Of a stretch of 64,000 nucleotides of DNA, positions 35,746 to 45,400 are shown piece after piece (the stretch's first letter is position 1; every line of letters starts with the position of its first letter). The notes beneath the pieces are model-generated. The model had not been told where the DNA came from, did no database searches, and saw nothing but the letters and a program-made list of their open reading frames with translations. Source of the stretch: Pandoraea pulmonicola (GTDB lineage: Bacteria > Pseudomonadota > Gammaproteobacteria > Burkholderiales > Burkholderiaceae); contig NZ_CP010310.2 of the NCBI RefSeq assembly GCF_000815105.2, positions 3,596,001 to 3,660,000 of the forward strand, given 5' to 3'. The position numbers and the translations under genes were made by a program.

Positions 35746-36941
35746 CACGCTGCGCGCGCGCCTCGATGACCGTCGACGCCAGCTCGTCGACAGACATGCG
35801 CTCAAGCGCGAGATCGCCATTGATTCGCCGCAAGGCGCCCGCCTCACGGCACGCACGGCGCCGGGCCAGGACGTACGCAGCTATCTCAACCTGTGCGCGA
35901 ACAACTATCTCGGGCTGGCCAATGACCCGCGCATCGTCGAGGCCGCTCGCGAAGCCATCTCGCGCTTCGGCCTTGGCATGGCCTCGGTTCGTTTCATCAG
36001 CGGCACGCACTCCTTGCATTGGGAACTGGAGCATCGGCTGAGTTCGTTCCTGGGCACCGAGGCGTGCGTGCTGTTTCCGTCCGCCTTCGACGCCAACGGC
36101 GCGCTCTTCGAAGCGTTGCTCAACGATGAGGATACCGTGCTCTCGGATGCCCTCAATCACGCGAGCATCATCGACGGCATGCGTCTCGGGCGGGCCGCTC
36201 GCTTGCGCTACGCCCATCGTGACGCCAACGCGGCAGCCCGCGCGTTCGATCAGGCAGGCGAGCGTGGCGCGTCGGCCCGGCTGCTGGTGACCGACGGCGT
36301 GTTCTCCATGGACGGCACCCAGGCGCCGTTGCCAGCACTCGCCGCCTTGTGCCGCGAGCGTCAGGCATTGCTCGTGATGGACGACTCGCACGGCATCGGC
36401 GTTATCGGCGCATCGGGGCGGGGCACCGCGCAAGCGCAGGGGCTGCCAGCGGCCGTCGACGTCTACGTCGGCACGTTGGGCAAGGCGCTGGGGGGCGCGG
36501 CAGGCGGATTTGTCGCGGGACCAACGGCTATCGTGGATACCCTGAGGCAGTTCGGGCGGCCCTACCTGTTCTCCAACGCCCTGATGCCCGCCATCGCGGC
36601 CGCTGCAATTCGCGCATTGGATTTGATCGAAGGGGGGATGATCGACTTCGTCCGACTTCGTCCGACTGCGGTCGATGAGCACCTATCTCCGCGACAGTCT
36701 GGCGCAAGCAGGTTTCGAAGTGCTCGCCGGCGACCACCCGATCGTGCCGGTGATTTTCCACGATTCGGCACGCGCTCAAGCCGCGGCGTCCGCGCTCGCC
36801 GCGCGAGGCATCCTGGCACAGGCATTCTCGTACCCGGTCGTCCCCGAAGGCGCCGCGCGGCTGCGGCTGCAAGCCTCGCTGGCACTGACGGACGCCGATC
36901 TCGATCGCGTCATCGAAGCCTTCCGGTCGATGCGCAGCTAA
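35735..36941 (+). pseudogene. kbl: 2-amino-3-ketobutyrate CoA ligase (Kbl)-like gene, frameshifted
   Basis: An alpha-oxoamine synthase that would join glycine and acetyl-CoA or reverse it. The first 300 codons are Kbl-like (YLNLCANNYLGLANDP, GMASVRFISGTHSLH, SDALNHASIIDGMRLG, PLP lysine in GTLGKALGGAAGG). The frame then fails because of a 10-bp tandem duplication (CGACTTCGTC at 36643-36652 and 36653-36662). Deleting one copy restores MIDFVRLRSMSTYLRDSLAQ and a 398-aa protein, the E. coli Kbl length. The 3' part (36675-36941) is otherwise intact, so the mutation looks recent. It overlaps the aminotransferase gene by 11 bases. Confidence 0.85.
36643..36667. repeat. 10-bp tandem duplication breaking kbl
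   Basis: CGACTTCGTC occurs twice in direct contact, followed by a partial third copy (CGACT). The unit length is not a multiple of three, so the second copy shifts the reading frame. Confidence 0.9.
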
Positions 36942-37046
36942 GCGTTCGCGCGCGAACGCATCCCTGGCCCTTTACCTTCCGCGCCGTCACGACATTCGGA
37001 CACGGCCGGCCCCGTCACGGCACGACCTTTTCCTTCAGGTTGCCTC

Positions 37047-38375
37047 ATGAACTCGAACCCATCGCAAGCGCACGACAACTGGACGCCCGCCGCAGCCAAA
37101 CCAACCGCGGCTCCCGCGCAAGCCCGGCGGGCGGTCGTCGCCGCTTCGCTCGGCAATATTCTCGAGTGGTACGACTTTGTGCTCTACGCCTACTTTTCCC
37201 CACAGATTGCGCGTCACTTCTTCCCGGCGGACAGCGAAGCCACGTCGTTTCTCTTGGCAATCGCCACGTTTGGCGTGGGGTTCGTGGCGCGCCCGGTCGG
37301 CGCTGCCGTGCTCGGCGCCTATGGCGATCGCGCCGGTCGCAAGGCCGCGCTGCTCGTGGTGATCCTGCTGATGGCGATCGGCACGGCCATGATCGGCCTC
37401 GCGCCGGCTTTCGAAGCCGCCGGCGTGTATGCCTCGATACTGATCGTGACTGCGCGGGTCCTGCAGGGCTTCGCATCGGGCGGCGAATGGGGCGGCGCCA
37501 CCAGTTTCATCGTCGAATACGCGCCAGGCCATCGGCGTGGCCTGTATGGCAGTTGGCAGCAAGCCAGTCTCGCGGTGGCTTTGCTCCTCGGTTCTCTGAC
37601 GGCCGCGGCAATGACCTGGATCATGTCGCCGCAGGCCATCGATGTGTGGGGATGGCGCCTGCCTTTCGTGCTGGGCGCTGTCGTCATCGGCGCCTTCGGT
37701 TTCTGGTTGCGGCGCAATATCGATGAGCCGCCTCACACGGGAGGACGGGCCGGCGCGAGGCACACCGCCCCCATTCGGACAGCACTGCGCCAGCAACGGC
37801 GCAACCTCGGCCTCGGGAGCCTGTTCACCATCGGCTGGACGGTCACCAACTATCTGTATCTGCTGTACATGCCGCTCTACCTCACGCGTACGCTCGGCCT
37901 GCCGGCACGCGACGCGCTGACCGCCGCCAGCGTCCAGATCGCCTGCTTCATGGTTCTGTCGCCGGTCATGGGACACCTGTCGGACCGATGGGGCCGACGC
38001 CCGTTGATGACAGCCGGCGCCCTGTGCGTGCTGATCGGCACCTACCCGCTCTTCGCCTTCATGTCGGCACACCCGCAACCGCTACCGGTGCTCGGCGTGC
38101 TGTGCCTGCTGGCCGCGTTCATGGCGACGATGACCGGTCCCGCACCGGCATGGCAGGTCGAACTGTATCCCGGCGCGGTGCGGACGACCTCCATCTCGCT
38201 GAGCTACAACCTGTCCGTGACCGTCTTTGGCGGCTTCGCACCGTTCATCGCGACGTGGCTGATCGGCATGACGGGTAACGTGCTATCACCCACGTGGTAC
38301 ATCGCCGCGGGCGCGGCGGCGAGCCTGATCGCGATTCGGCTCTCGCGAGAAACGGCCCGAGCGACGCTGGCCTGA
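37047..38375 (+). CDS. MFS transporter, metabolite:H+ symporter (MHS) family
   Basis: A 442-aa inner-membrane transporter with 12 predicted helices. MHS markers are ASLGNILEWYDFVLYAYFSP at helix 1, GVGFVARPVGAAVLGAYGDR with the loop DRAGRKAAL, and RVLQGFASGGEWGGATSFIV at helix 4. Relatives carry citrate, proline/betaine or alpha-ketoglutarate. It lies in the operon between kbl and the deacylase gene, about 105 bp after kbl, and likely imports or exports the pathway substrate. Confidence 0.9.
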   Translation: MNSNPSQAHDNWTPAAAKPTAAPAQARRAVVAASLGNILEWYDFVLYAYFSPQIARHFFPADSEATSFLLAIATFGVGFVARPVGAAVLGAYGDRAGRKAALLVVILLMAIGTAMIGLAPAFEAAGVYASILIVTARVLQGFASGGEWGGATSFIVEYAPGHRRGLYGSWQQASLAVALLLGSLTAAAMTWIMSPQAIDVWGWRLPFVLGAVVIGAFGFWLRRNIDEPPHTGGRAGARHTAPIRTALRQQRRNLGLGSLFTIGWTVTNYLYLLYMPLYLTRTLGLPARDALTAASVQIACFMVLSPVMGHLSDRWGRRPLMTAGALCVLIGTYPLFAFMSAHPQPLPVLGVLCLLAAFMATMTGPAPAWQVELYPGAVRTTSISLSYNLSVTVFGGFAPFIATWLIGMTGNVLSPTWYIAAGAAASLIAIRLSRETARATLA

Positions 38376-38395
38376 TCGCATGACGAGGACAATCC

Positions 38396-39637
38396 ATGCA
38401 CGCCCATCCGAACACAGACACACAACCCTCCCCTACGGCGGGTGACGACGACCGGGCCTCGGCACCTTCGAGCGAGGCGATAGACTGGATATCCCGGCTC
38501 ATTGCCATCGACACGACGAGCCGCCGATCCAATCTCGGGCTGATCGAACTTCTCCGGGACAATCTTCGCGCGCAAGGCGCGGACGCGTGGCTCGATTACG
38601 ACGCCACCGGCGCCAAAGCCAATCTCTTCGCCACATTGCCCGCGCGCGATGGCGGCACGCAAGGCGGCATCGTTCTGTCGGGACATACCGACGTCGTACC
38701 GGTGGATGGTCAGCCCTGGAAAAGCGCGCCCTTCGTTCCGGAAATACGAGACGATCGTCTCTATGGCCGCGGCGCATGCGACATGAAAGGCTTCATCGGG
38801 ACGGTCATGAGTCAAGTGCCGGCGTGGCTCGCTGCGCCGCCGATGGCACCGGTGCATCTGGCTTTCTCATACGATGAGGAAATCGGCTGTCTCGGCATTT
38901 CACCGATGCTCGCCGCGATGGCCCGTCGCAATATTCGCCCGCAAGGCTGCGTCGTCGGCGAACCCACGCGCATGCAGGCGATCATTGCGCACAAGGGCAT
39001 CAACATATACCGCTGCAGCGTGCAGGGACATGCGGCGCACTCTTCGCTCACGCCTCGGGGCGTGAATGCGATCGAGTATGCGGCGCGCGTGATCTGCCGC
39101 ATTCGCGAGATTGCCGACGCTTTCGCCTCGCAGGGCCCCTACGACGAGGGCTTCGACGTTCCCTTCAGCACGGCGCAAACCGGCACGATAACGGGCGGCA
39201 TCGCGCTGAACACGATTCCGGCGGCATGCGAATTCGTCTTCGAGTATCGCAATCTGCCCGGCGTAAGTGCCGATGCCATCTTTGCGCAGATCGAGGCCTT
39301 CGCTTCGCAAACCCTGATCCCGGAAATGCAGCGCGTACACCCCGGTGCGACGATCCACTTCGCGAAAATTGCCGCGCCGCCGTCAATGCAGGCATCCGAA
39401 TCCGAGGATCTGGTGCGCCTGGTGCGCGCGCTCACGCCGGATGCCGCCTTGCGCAAGGTATCGTACGGCACCGAAGCCGGGTTCTTTCAGCGCGCAGGCA
39501 TTCCCACGGTCGTTTGCGGTCCGGGCAGCATCGAGCAAGCGCATCAGCCCGACGAATTCGTCGCGCTTACCGAGATCGCCCGGTGCGAACGGTTCCTGTC
39601 GAAGCTCGTTCGTCATCAACTCTTATATAAGACATAA
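38396..39637 (+). CDS. ArgE-like acetylornithine deacetylase (M20 family)
   Basis: A 413-aa zinc amidohydrolase. Metal and catalytic residues are in LSGHTDVVPVDGQPW (His and Asp), YGRGACDMKGF (bridging Asp), YDEEIGCLG (Glu-Glu) and GPGSIEQAHQPDEFV (last His). The dimerisation domain starts near residue 195 (HKGINIYRCSVQGHAAHSS). It belongs with the ArgE/DapE group that removes N-acetyl or N-formyl groups from amino acids. As last gene of the operon it more likely acts in catabolism than in arginine synthesis. Confidence 0.88.
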   Translation: MHAHPNTDTQPSPTAGDDDRASAPSSEAIDWISRLIAIDTTSRRSNLGLIELLRDNLRAQGADAWLDYDATGAKANLFATLPARDGGTQGGIVLSGHTDVVPVDGQPWKSAPFVPEIRDDRLYGRGACDMKGFIGTVMSQVPAWLAAPPMAPVHLAFSYDEEIGCLGISPMLAAMARRNIRPQGCVVGEPTRMQAIIAHKGINIYRCSVQGHAAHSSLTPRGVNAIEYAARVICRIREIADAFASQGPYDEGFDVPFSTAQTGTITGGIALNTIPAACEFVFEYRNLPGVSADAIFAQIEAFASQTLIPEMQRVHPGATIHFAKIAAPPSMQASESEDLVRLVRALTPDAALRKVSYGTEAGFFQRAGIPTVVCGPGSIEQAHQPDEFVALTEIARCERFLSKLVRHQLLYKT

Positions 39638-39642
39638 GACAT

Positions 39643-39671
39643 TTGACCTTACGATGCGCAGGGACTAAAAT
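39643..39671 (+). promoter_or_regulatory. Sigma-70 promoter for acnB
   Basis: TTGACC (39643-39648) and TAAAAT (39666-39671) are separated by exactly 17 bp, close to consensus. It begins six bases after the upstream deacylase gene and leaves a leader of about 72 bases before acnB. Confidence 0.8.
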
Positions 39672-39750
39672 CGCGGTCAAAGCAGTACCTGGAAAAGCCG
39701 TGGAGGCCTGAACAGCCTTCCCCCCGAAACGCACATCAGCAGGTCTCCCC

Positions 39751-42336
39751 ATGCTCGAAAACTATCGTGCTCACGTGGCAGCTCGCGCCGCGCTTGGTAT
39801 TCCCCCTCTGCCGCTGACGGCACAGCAGACCGCCGAACTGGTCGAACTGCTGGCCAATCCGCCCGCCGGCGAAGCACAAACCCTCCTCGACCTGATCACG
39901 CATCGCGTGCCCGCCGGTGTGGACGAAGCCGCCCGCGTGAAGGCCGGCTTCCTGGCCGCCGTCGCCAAGGGCGAGACGGCCTGCGCGCTGATTTCGCGCG
40001 CGCGTGCCACCGAGCTGCTCGGCACGATGCTCGGCGGCTACAATATCCAGCCGCTCATCGAGCTGCTGTCGGACGCCGAAGTCGGCGCCGTCGCGGCCGA
40101 CGCGCTCAAGAAAACCCTGCTGATGTTCGATCAGTTCCACGACGTCAAGGAACTGGCCGACAAGGGCAACGCCAACGCGCGCGCCGTGCTGCAAAGCTGG
40201 GCCGACGCCGAATGGTTCACGAGCCGTCCGGAAGTGCCGGAAAGCCTGACCATCACCGTGTTCAAGGTCACCGGCGAAACCAACACCGACGATCTGTCGC
40301 CGGCCCCGGACGCCACCACCCGCCCGGACATCCCGCTGCACGCCCTGGCGATGCTCAAGAACGCACGCCCCGGCATCACCCCGGAAGAAGACGGCAAGCG
40401 CGGCCCGGTCAAGTTCATCGAATCGCTCAAGGAAAAGGGGCACCTCGTCGCCTATGTCGGCGACGTGGTCGGCACCGGCTCCTCGCGCAAGTCGGCTACC
40501 AACTCGGTGCTGTGGTTCACGGGCGAGGACATCCCGTTCATCCCGAACAAGCGTTTCGGCGGTGTGTGCCTGGGCAGCAAGATCGCCCCGATCTTCTACA
40601 ACACAATGGAAGACGCCGGCGCCCTGCCGATCGAACTCGACGTGTCGAAGATGGAAATGGGCGACGTGGTCGAACTGCGTCCGTACGAAGGCAAGGCCCT
40701 GAAGAACGGCGAAGTCATCGCCGAATTCCAAGTCAAGTCCGACGTGCTGTTCGACGAAGTGCGCGCCGGCGGCCGCATCCCGCTGATCATCGGTCGTGGT
40801 CTGACGGCCAAGGCGCGCGAAGCGCTGGGCCTCGCCCCGTCGACGCTGTTCCGTCTGGCGCAGCAGCCGGCCGACAGCGGCCGCGGCTTCTCGCTGGCCC
40901 AGAAGATGGTTGGCCGCGCCTGCGGTCTGCCCGAAGGTCAAGGCATCCGTCCGGGCACGTACTGCGAACCGAAGATGACCTCGGTAGGCTCGCAGGACAC
41001 GACCGGCCCGATGACCCGCGACGAACTCAAGGATCTGGCCTGCCTCGGCTTCTCGGCCGATCTCGTCATGCAGTCGTTCTGCCACACGGCGGCTTATCCG
41101 AAGCCCGTGGACGTGAAGACGCACCAGACGCTGCCGAACTTCATCAGCAACCGCGGCGGTATCGCACTGCGTCCGGGCGACGGCGTGATCCACTCGTGGC
41201 TGAACCGCATGCTGCTGCCCGACACCGTGGGCACCGGCGGCGACTCGCACACGCGCTTCCCGATCGGCATCAGCTTCCCGGCGGGTTCGGGTCTGGTGGC
41301 CTTCGCGGCGGCGACCGGCACGATGCCGTTGGACATGCCGGAGTCGGTGCTGGTCCGCTTCAAGGGCAAGATGCAGCCGGGCGTCACGCTGCGCGATCTG
41401 GTCAACGCAATCCCGCTGTACGCCATCAAGCAGGGTCTGCTGACGGTGGCCAAGCAGGGCAAGAAGAACATCTTCTCCGGCCGAATTCTGGAGATCGAAG
41501 GTTTGCCCGATCTGAAGGTCGAGCAGGCGTTCGAGCTGTCGGATGCGTCGGCCGAGCGTTCGGCGGCCGGTTGCACGGTGCATCTGAACAAGGAACCGAT
41601 CATCGAGTACCTGAACAGCAACGTCACGCTGCTCAAGTGGATGATCGCGCAGGGCTATCAGGATCCGCGCAGCCTGCAGCGCCGTATCACGGCAATGGAA
41701 CAGTGGCTGGCCGATCCGAAGCTGCTCTCGCCGGATGCGGACGCCGAGTACGCTGCCGTGATCGAAATCGATCTGGCCGACATCCATGAGCCGATCGTGG
41801 CCTGCCCGAACGATCCGGACGACGTGAAGACGCTGTCGGACGTGGCCGGCGCCAAGATCGACGAAGTGTTCATCGGTTCGTGCATGACCAACATCGGGCA
41901 CTTCCGCGCCGCGTCGAAGCTGCTCGAAGGCAAGCGCGACATTCCGGTCAAGCTGTGGGTCGCGCCGCCGACCAAGATGGACCAGAAGCAACTGACGGAA
42001 GAAGGTCACTACGGCGTGTTCGGCACGGCCGGTGCGCGTACCGAAATGCCGGGTTGCTCGCTGTGCATGGGCAACCAGGCGCAGGTGCGCGAGGGCGCCA
42101 CGGTGATGTCGACGTCGACGCGCAACTTCCCGAACCGTCTGGGCAAGAACACGAACGTGTACCTTGGCTCGGCGGAACTGGCGGCGATCTGCTCGCGTCT
42201 GGGCAAGATTCCGAGCAAGGAAGAGTACATGGCCGACATCGGCGTGATCAACACCAACGGCGACAAGATCTACAAGTACATGAACTTCGATCAGATCGAA
42301 GACTTCAAGGAAGTTGCCGACACGGTGAAGATGTAA
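39751..42336 (+). CDS. acnB: Aconitate hydratase B
   Basis: An 861-aa TCA-cycle enzyme that isomerises citrate to isocitrate through a [4Fe-4S] cluster. The N-terminal HEAT-like domain (residues 1-160) is typical of AcnB. The swivelling domain follows ([20 protein letters not shown]), then the catalytic domains. Cluster cysteines are in [12 protein letters not shown] and [14 protein letters not shown] (CxxC). Length matches E. coli AcnB (865). Codon choice is strongly biased, as expected of a highly expressed gene. It has its own promoter. Confidence 0.97.
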   Translation: MLENYRAHVAARAALGIPPLPLTAQQTAELVELLANPPAGEAQTLLDLITHRVPAGVDEAARVKAGFLAAVAKGETACALISRARATELLGTMLGGYNIQPLIELLSDAEVGAVAADALKKTLLMFDQFHDVKELADKGNANARAVLQSWADAEWFTSRPEVPESLTITVFKVTGETNTDDLSPAPDATTRPDIPLHALAMLKNARPGITPEEDGKRGPVKFIESLKEKGHLVAYVGDVVGTGSSRKSATNSVLWFTGEDIPFIPNKRFGGVCLGSKIAPIFYNTMEDAGALPIELDVSKMEMGDVVELRPYEGKALKNGEVIAEFQVKSDVLFDEVRAGGRIPLIIGRGLTAKAREALGLAPSTLFRLAQQPADSGRGFSLAQKMVGRACGLPEGQGIRPGTYCEPKMTSVGSQDTTGPMTRDELKDLACLGFSADLVMQSFCHTAAYPKPVDVKTHQTLPNFISNRGGIALRPGDGVIHSWLNRMLLPDTVGTGGDSHTRFPIGISFPAGSGLVAFAAATGTMPLDMPESVLVRFKGKMQPGVTLRDLVNAIPLYAIKQGLLTVAKQGKKNIFSGRILEIEGLPDLKVEQAFELSDASAERSAAGCTVHLNKEPIIEYLNSNVTLLKWMIAQGYQDPRSLQRRITAMEQWLADPKLLSPDADAEYAAVIEIDLADIHEPIVACPNDPDDVKTLSDVAGAKIDEVFIGSCMTNIGHFRAASKLLEGKRDIPVKLWVAPPTKMDQKQLTEEGHYGVFGTAGARTEMPGCSLCMGNQAQVREGATVMSTSTRNFPNRLGKNTNVYLGSAELAAICSRLGKIPSKEEYMADIGVINTNGDKIYKYMNFDQIEDFKEVADTVKM

Positions 42337-42386
42337 GTGTGAGGCTCGGCCGCGGCGTGTGGTTTGCGCCGTGGCGCCGCAAGGCG

Positions 42387-42426
42387 AAAATGGCGCCGCG
42401 AACGATGAGTTCGCGGCGCCATTTTT
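42387..42426. terminator. Bidirectional terminator between acnB and the exoprotein gene
   Basis: A perfect 17-bp stem (AAAATGGCGCCGCGAAC with GTTCGCGGCGCCATTTT) closes a five-base loop. T tracts follow on both strands. It serves the convergent acnB (plus) and the giant exoprotein gene (minus). Confidence 0.92.
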
Positions 42427-42447
42427 ACATCGGCCTCCGATCGAGGC

Positions 42448-45400
42448 TCAATGACTTTGCCCCACCGCCATCGGCACCTGCATCCGCTTACGCTCCGCTT
42501 CGCTCAAACTGCTCCACAGTTTCGGATCGACGCTGCCGCCCATGCCGAGAATCTGGACCGGGCTCGACGTGTCGTAGCGATAGCGCGAGCCGTAGCGGGC
42601 AGCCTCTTCGGCGGAGGCCGACGGTTTGCCTTCGACCGCGCCGTGACCGTTGTCCGCCGACGTGCCGAGCATCCGGATCGTGAAGATGGACGACTGCCCT
42701 GCCCGCTGATTCGCCCGGTCGCGGGACACCGCGTCCTGTGCAGCCGCCGCGGCCTGCGCCGCGGTAGCGCTCGCATTCGTCAACGCCCCCACGTTCACCG
42801 CCGCGATGGTCGGAATGCCCACCGCCTTGCCCTGCACCTGAATGTTGTCGGCGTTCACCACGCGCAATGCCGCAATGTTGACGTTGCCCGACACGCGAAT
42901 CCCCGCCTCGCCGGCGTCGATCGTGCCAAGCGGTGCGATCAGGTCGATGTCGCCCGGCGGAATCTCCGCAATCGGATTGAGCGTCGCGATACCCGCACCG
43001 GTGTTCGGCGTGCTCGGCGAGAGCGACACGAGGCCCAGATCGTCATACACGCGACGCTGCGGTGTATAGACTACCGTCGACTTCGAACCCCGCCCCGCGT
43101 TGATGTCGCCCTGCGCCGACCACGCCAGCACATTGCCGCCGAATGTCGTAAAGATGCGGCTCTGCCCCAACAGGATGCTGTCATGCGAGTACAGATCGAC
43201 GTTGCCACGCCCCTGCGTCAGCACCCCGGAACCCTCGCCAGGCACAAACCCGCCGTCCACCCCCACGAGCGTTCGACCTCCCGGCGTGAGAATGCTGATA
43301 CCGCCGCCGAAGTCGGTGTGAATACCCGCGTCCTGAACTTCGTAGTGAGGCACGTCACGCGGCGGACTGCCGCGCGCAATCCATTGCTCCTTCGTCAGAT
43401 ACTTCACGCCCGGCTGCGGGCGCGCCGTCGCCACGCGATCGATGTTCTCGAGGAAGTACATCGCGCTGCTATACATCGTGACGCTGCCATCGTACGAACG
43501 AGCCGCACCGGTCTCATCGTGCGTCGGGAACAACGTGGCAATGGCCTCACGTCCGCGCAGATAGCTGCCGGCACGCGGCCCGCCGGCATCGTTGTACTCA
43601 CGCCCTGACGCACGCAATTCGGCGAAGTACACGTCGCGCAGGTACACACGCTGTTGCTCCGACGGCAGCGCGTCGAAGAACTTGCGTGCATCCGTCGTCG
43701 CTGCATCGAAATGCAATCCGGCACTGTTGCGGCCGCCGTAGCGCGTCGTCAGCCAGTTCACGAGATACAGCTGGCTCTGCTGCGCGTACTCGTTGCGCAA
43801 GTCGCGCTTCGCCGCCCCGCCCACCCCACCCGAGCTGCCGACCGCCAGGTTCGCGGCATTGAGTTCCGCCTGCTTGCTCGCAAGGAACGCATCCGCGCCC
43901 GCGGCGTCACCGGTGTAGCCGAACTCCTGCTTCAGCCAGCCCGGGAGCGTGAGCTCACCGCCATAGACGACCACGGCCTTGCCCGGCTGGTCGGCGAACG
44001 GCCGCCCGGCGTCGGCCAGATTGGCGGCGTCGAGATAACGAGCCGCGAACGCCTTGAAGTCGACGCCATCGAGCCCCTTCGTACCAACGCCCGCCGCCAC
44101 CGCGATCGCGGCGCCGTTGCTCCGGTCGCCGGGCTTGACGTTGACGACCGCGCCGAGACTGCGCAACTCCGCCCTGTCGCCCATGAACACGTCGCGGCCT
44201 GCCGCCACCTCGAGGGCGCCCGGCCCCACGACGTAGAACGTGCTGTATCGAACGTCGCGCCCCGCCGAGACCACGGAAACGTCGTCGACGTTGTTGTGAA
44301 CGATCAGGTTGCCCTGCGACACCACGCCAGTCCATCGTTGCGGCCTGCCCGGTTTATTGACCGGATCGAACGGATCCGGCAACAGACTCCACCCGGCGAA
44401 GTCCTCGTTGGACGCGAGATAGGTGCCGAGCGGCGTCCCGGCTCCCACGATATCGCGTCCGGCGCGAATCGCCACGGCGCCATTGCCCTCGTACCACGTC
44501 GGCACCCGTCCGGTCTGGGGCGCCAGCGATGCGCGGTAGTTGATCGCGCCGGTTTGCAATCCGACGATGTCCCCCGTCGTCGCATAGAAACGCGCCGGCG
44601 ACACATGACCGAAGTCGTAGCCCGAAACGGTCGCGGGCGTCAGACTGAACATCGGAAAGACGTTCGCCCCCGAAGGACCGTAGTAGTAGAAGAGATCCGG
44701 TGAAAGTGCATCCCTGCGCACATTCGTCAGGTAAGAACGATTCCCCGGAATATTCACCGTGCCCCCCGCAAACGCGGGAGACTGCGGAGTTGGCAATGCG
44801 GTCGGATCCGCCGCCGAGCGGCTCATCTGGAAACCGGCGCCCAATATCGACTGCCCGGCCAGCATCTCGAGTGCGCCACCATCGCCCGCCACCTTGAGCA
44901 GCGAGTTGACCGGCTCGGGCGCGAGCAACATCGGCGTATCGGCAATTCCCAGCGCGCCGTCGGTCCTGAAGATGCTGGTGGACGACGCGCCGTTGAGGAT
45001 GTTGCCGGCCGCCGCCGACACGCGCAGCGTGGCAGGCAGCACGAAGCGACCGTCCGTCTGCGAGTAGTTCGCGCCCAATCGCGAGGCATTGGTGATGGCC
45101 GTGAGCGGCGCCACGTTGCCGCCTGCGCTGATGAGATCGATTGCCGTCGACGGCGTCCACAGCGTGAACCAGCTGAACCCCTCGCCACTGTAGTCCACGC
45201 CGCCGACCGAGAACGGTGTACCGTTGGTGCGCAGCTTCGTGCGTGTGGCGTCGCCGTACCCGCCAATGACCAGATCGCCGCGTGTTTCGACGCGCGCGGT
45301 CGAATCGCCGAGCACGAGCGTCGGACCACCCGTTGCCTCGCCGGGCCCGATCCCGAACGGGCTGGTGGCACGCGATTCGCGCAGATCCGCCCCTCCGACG

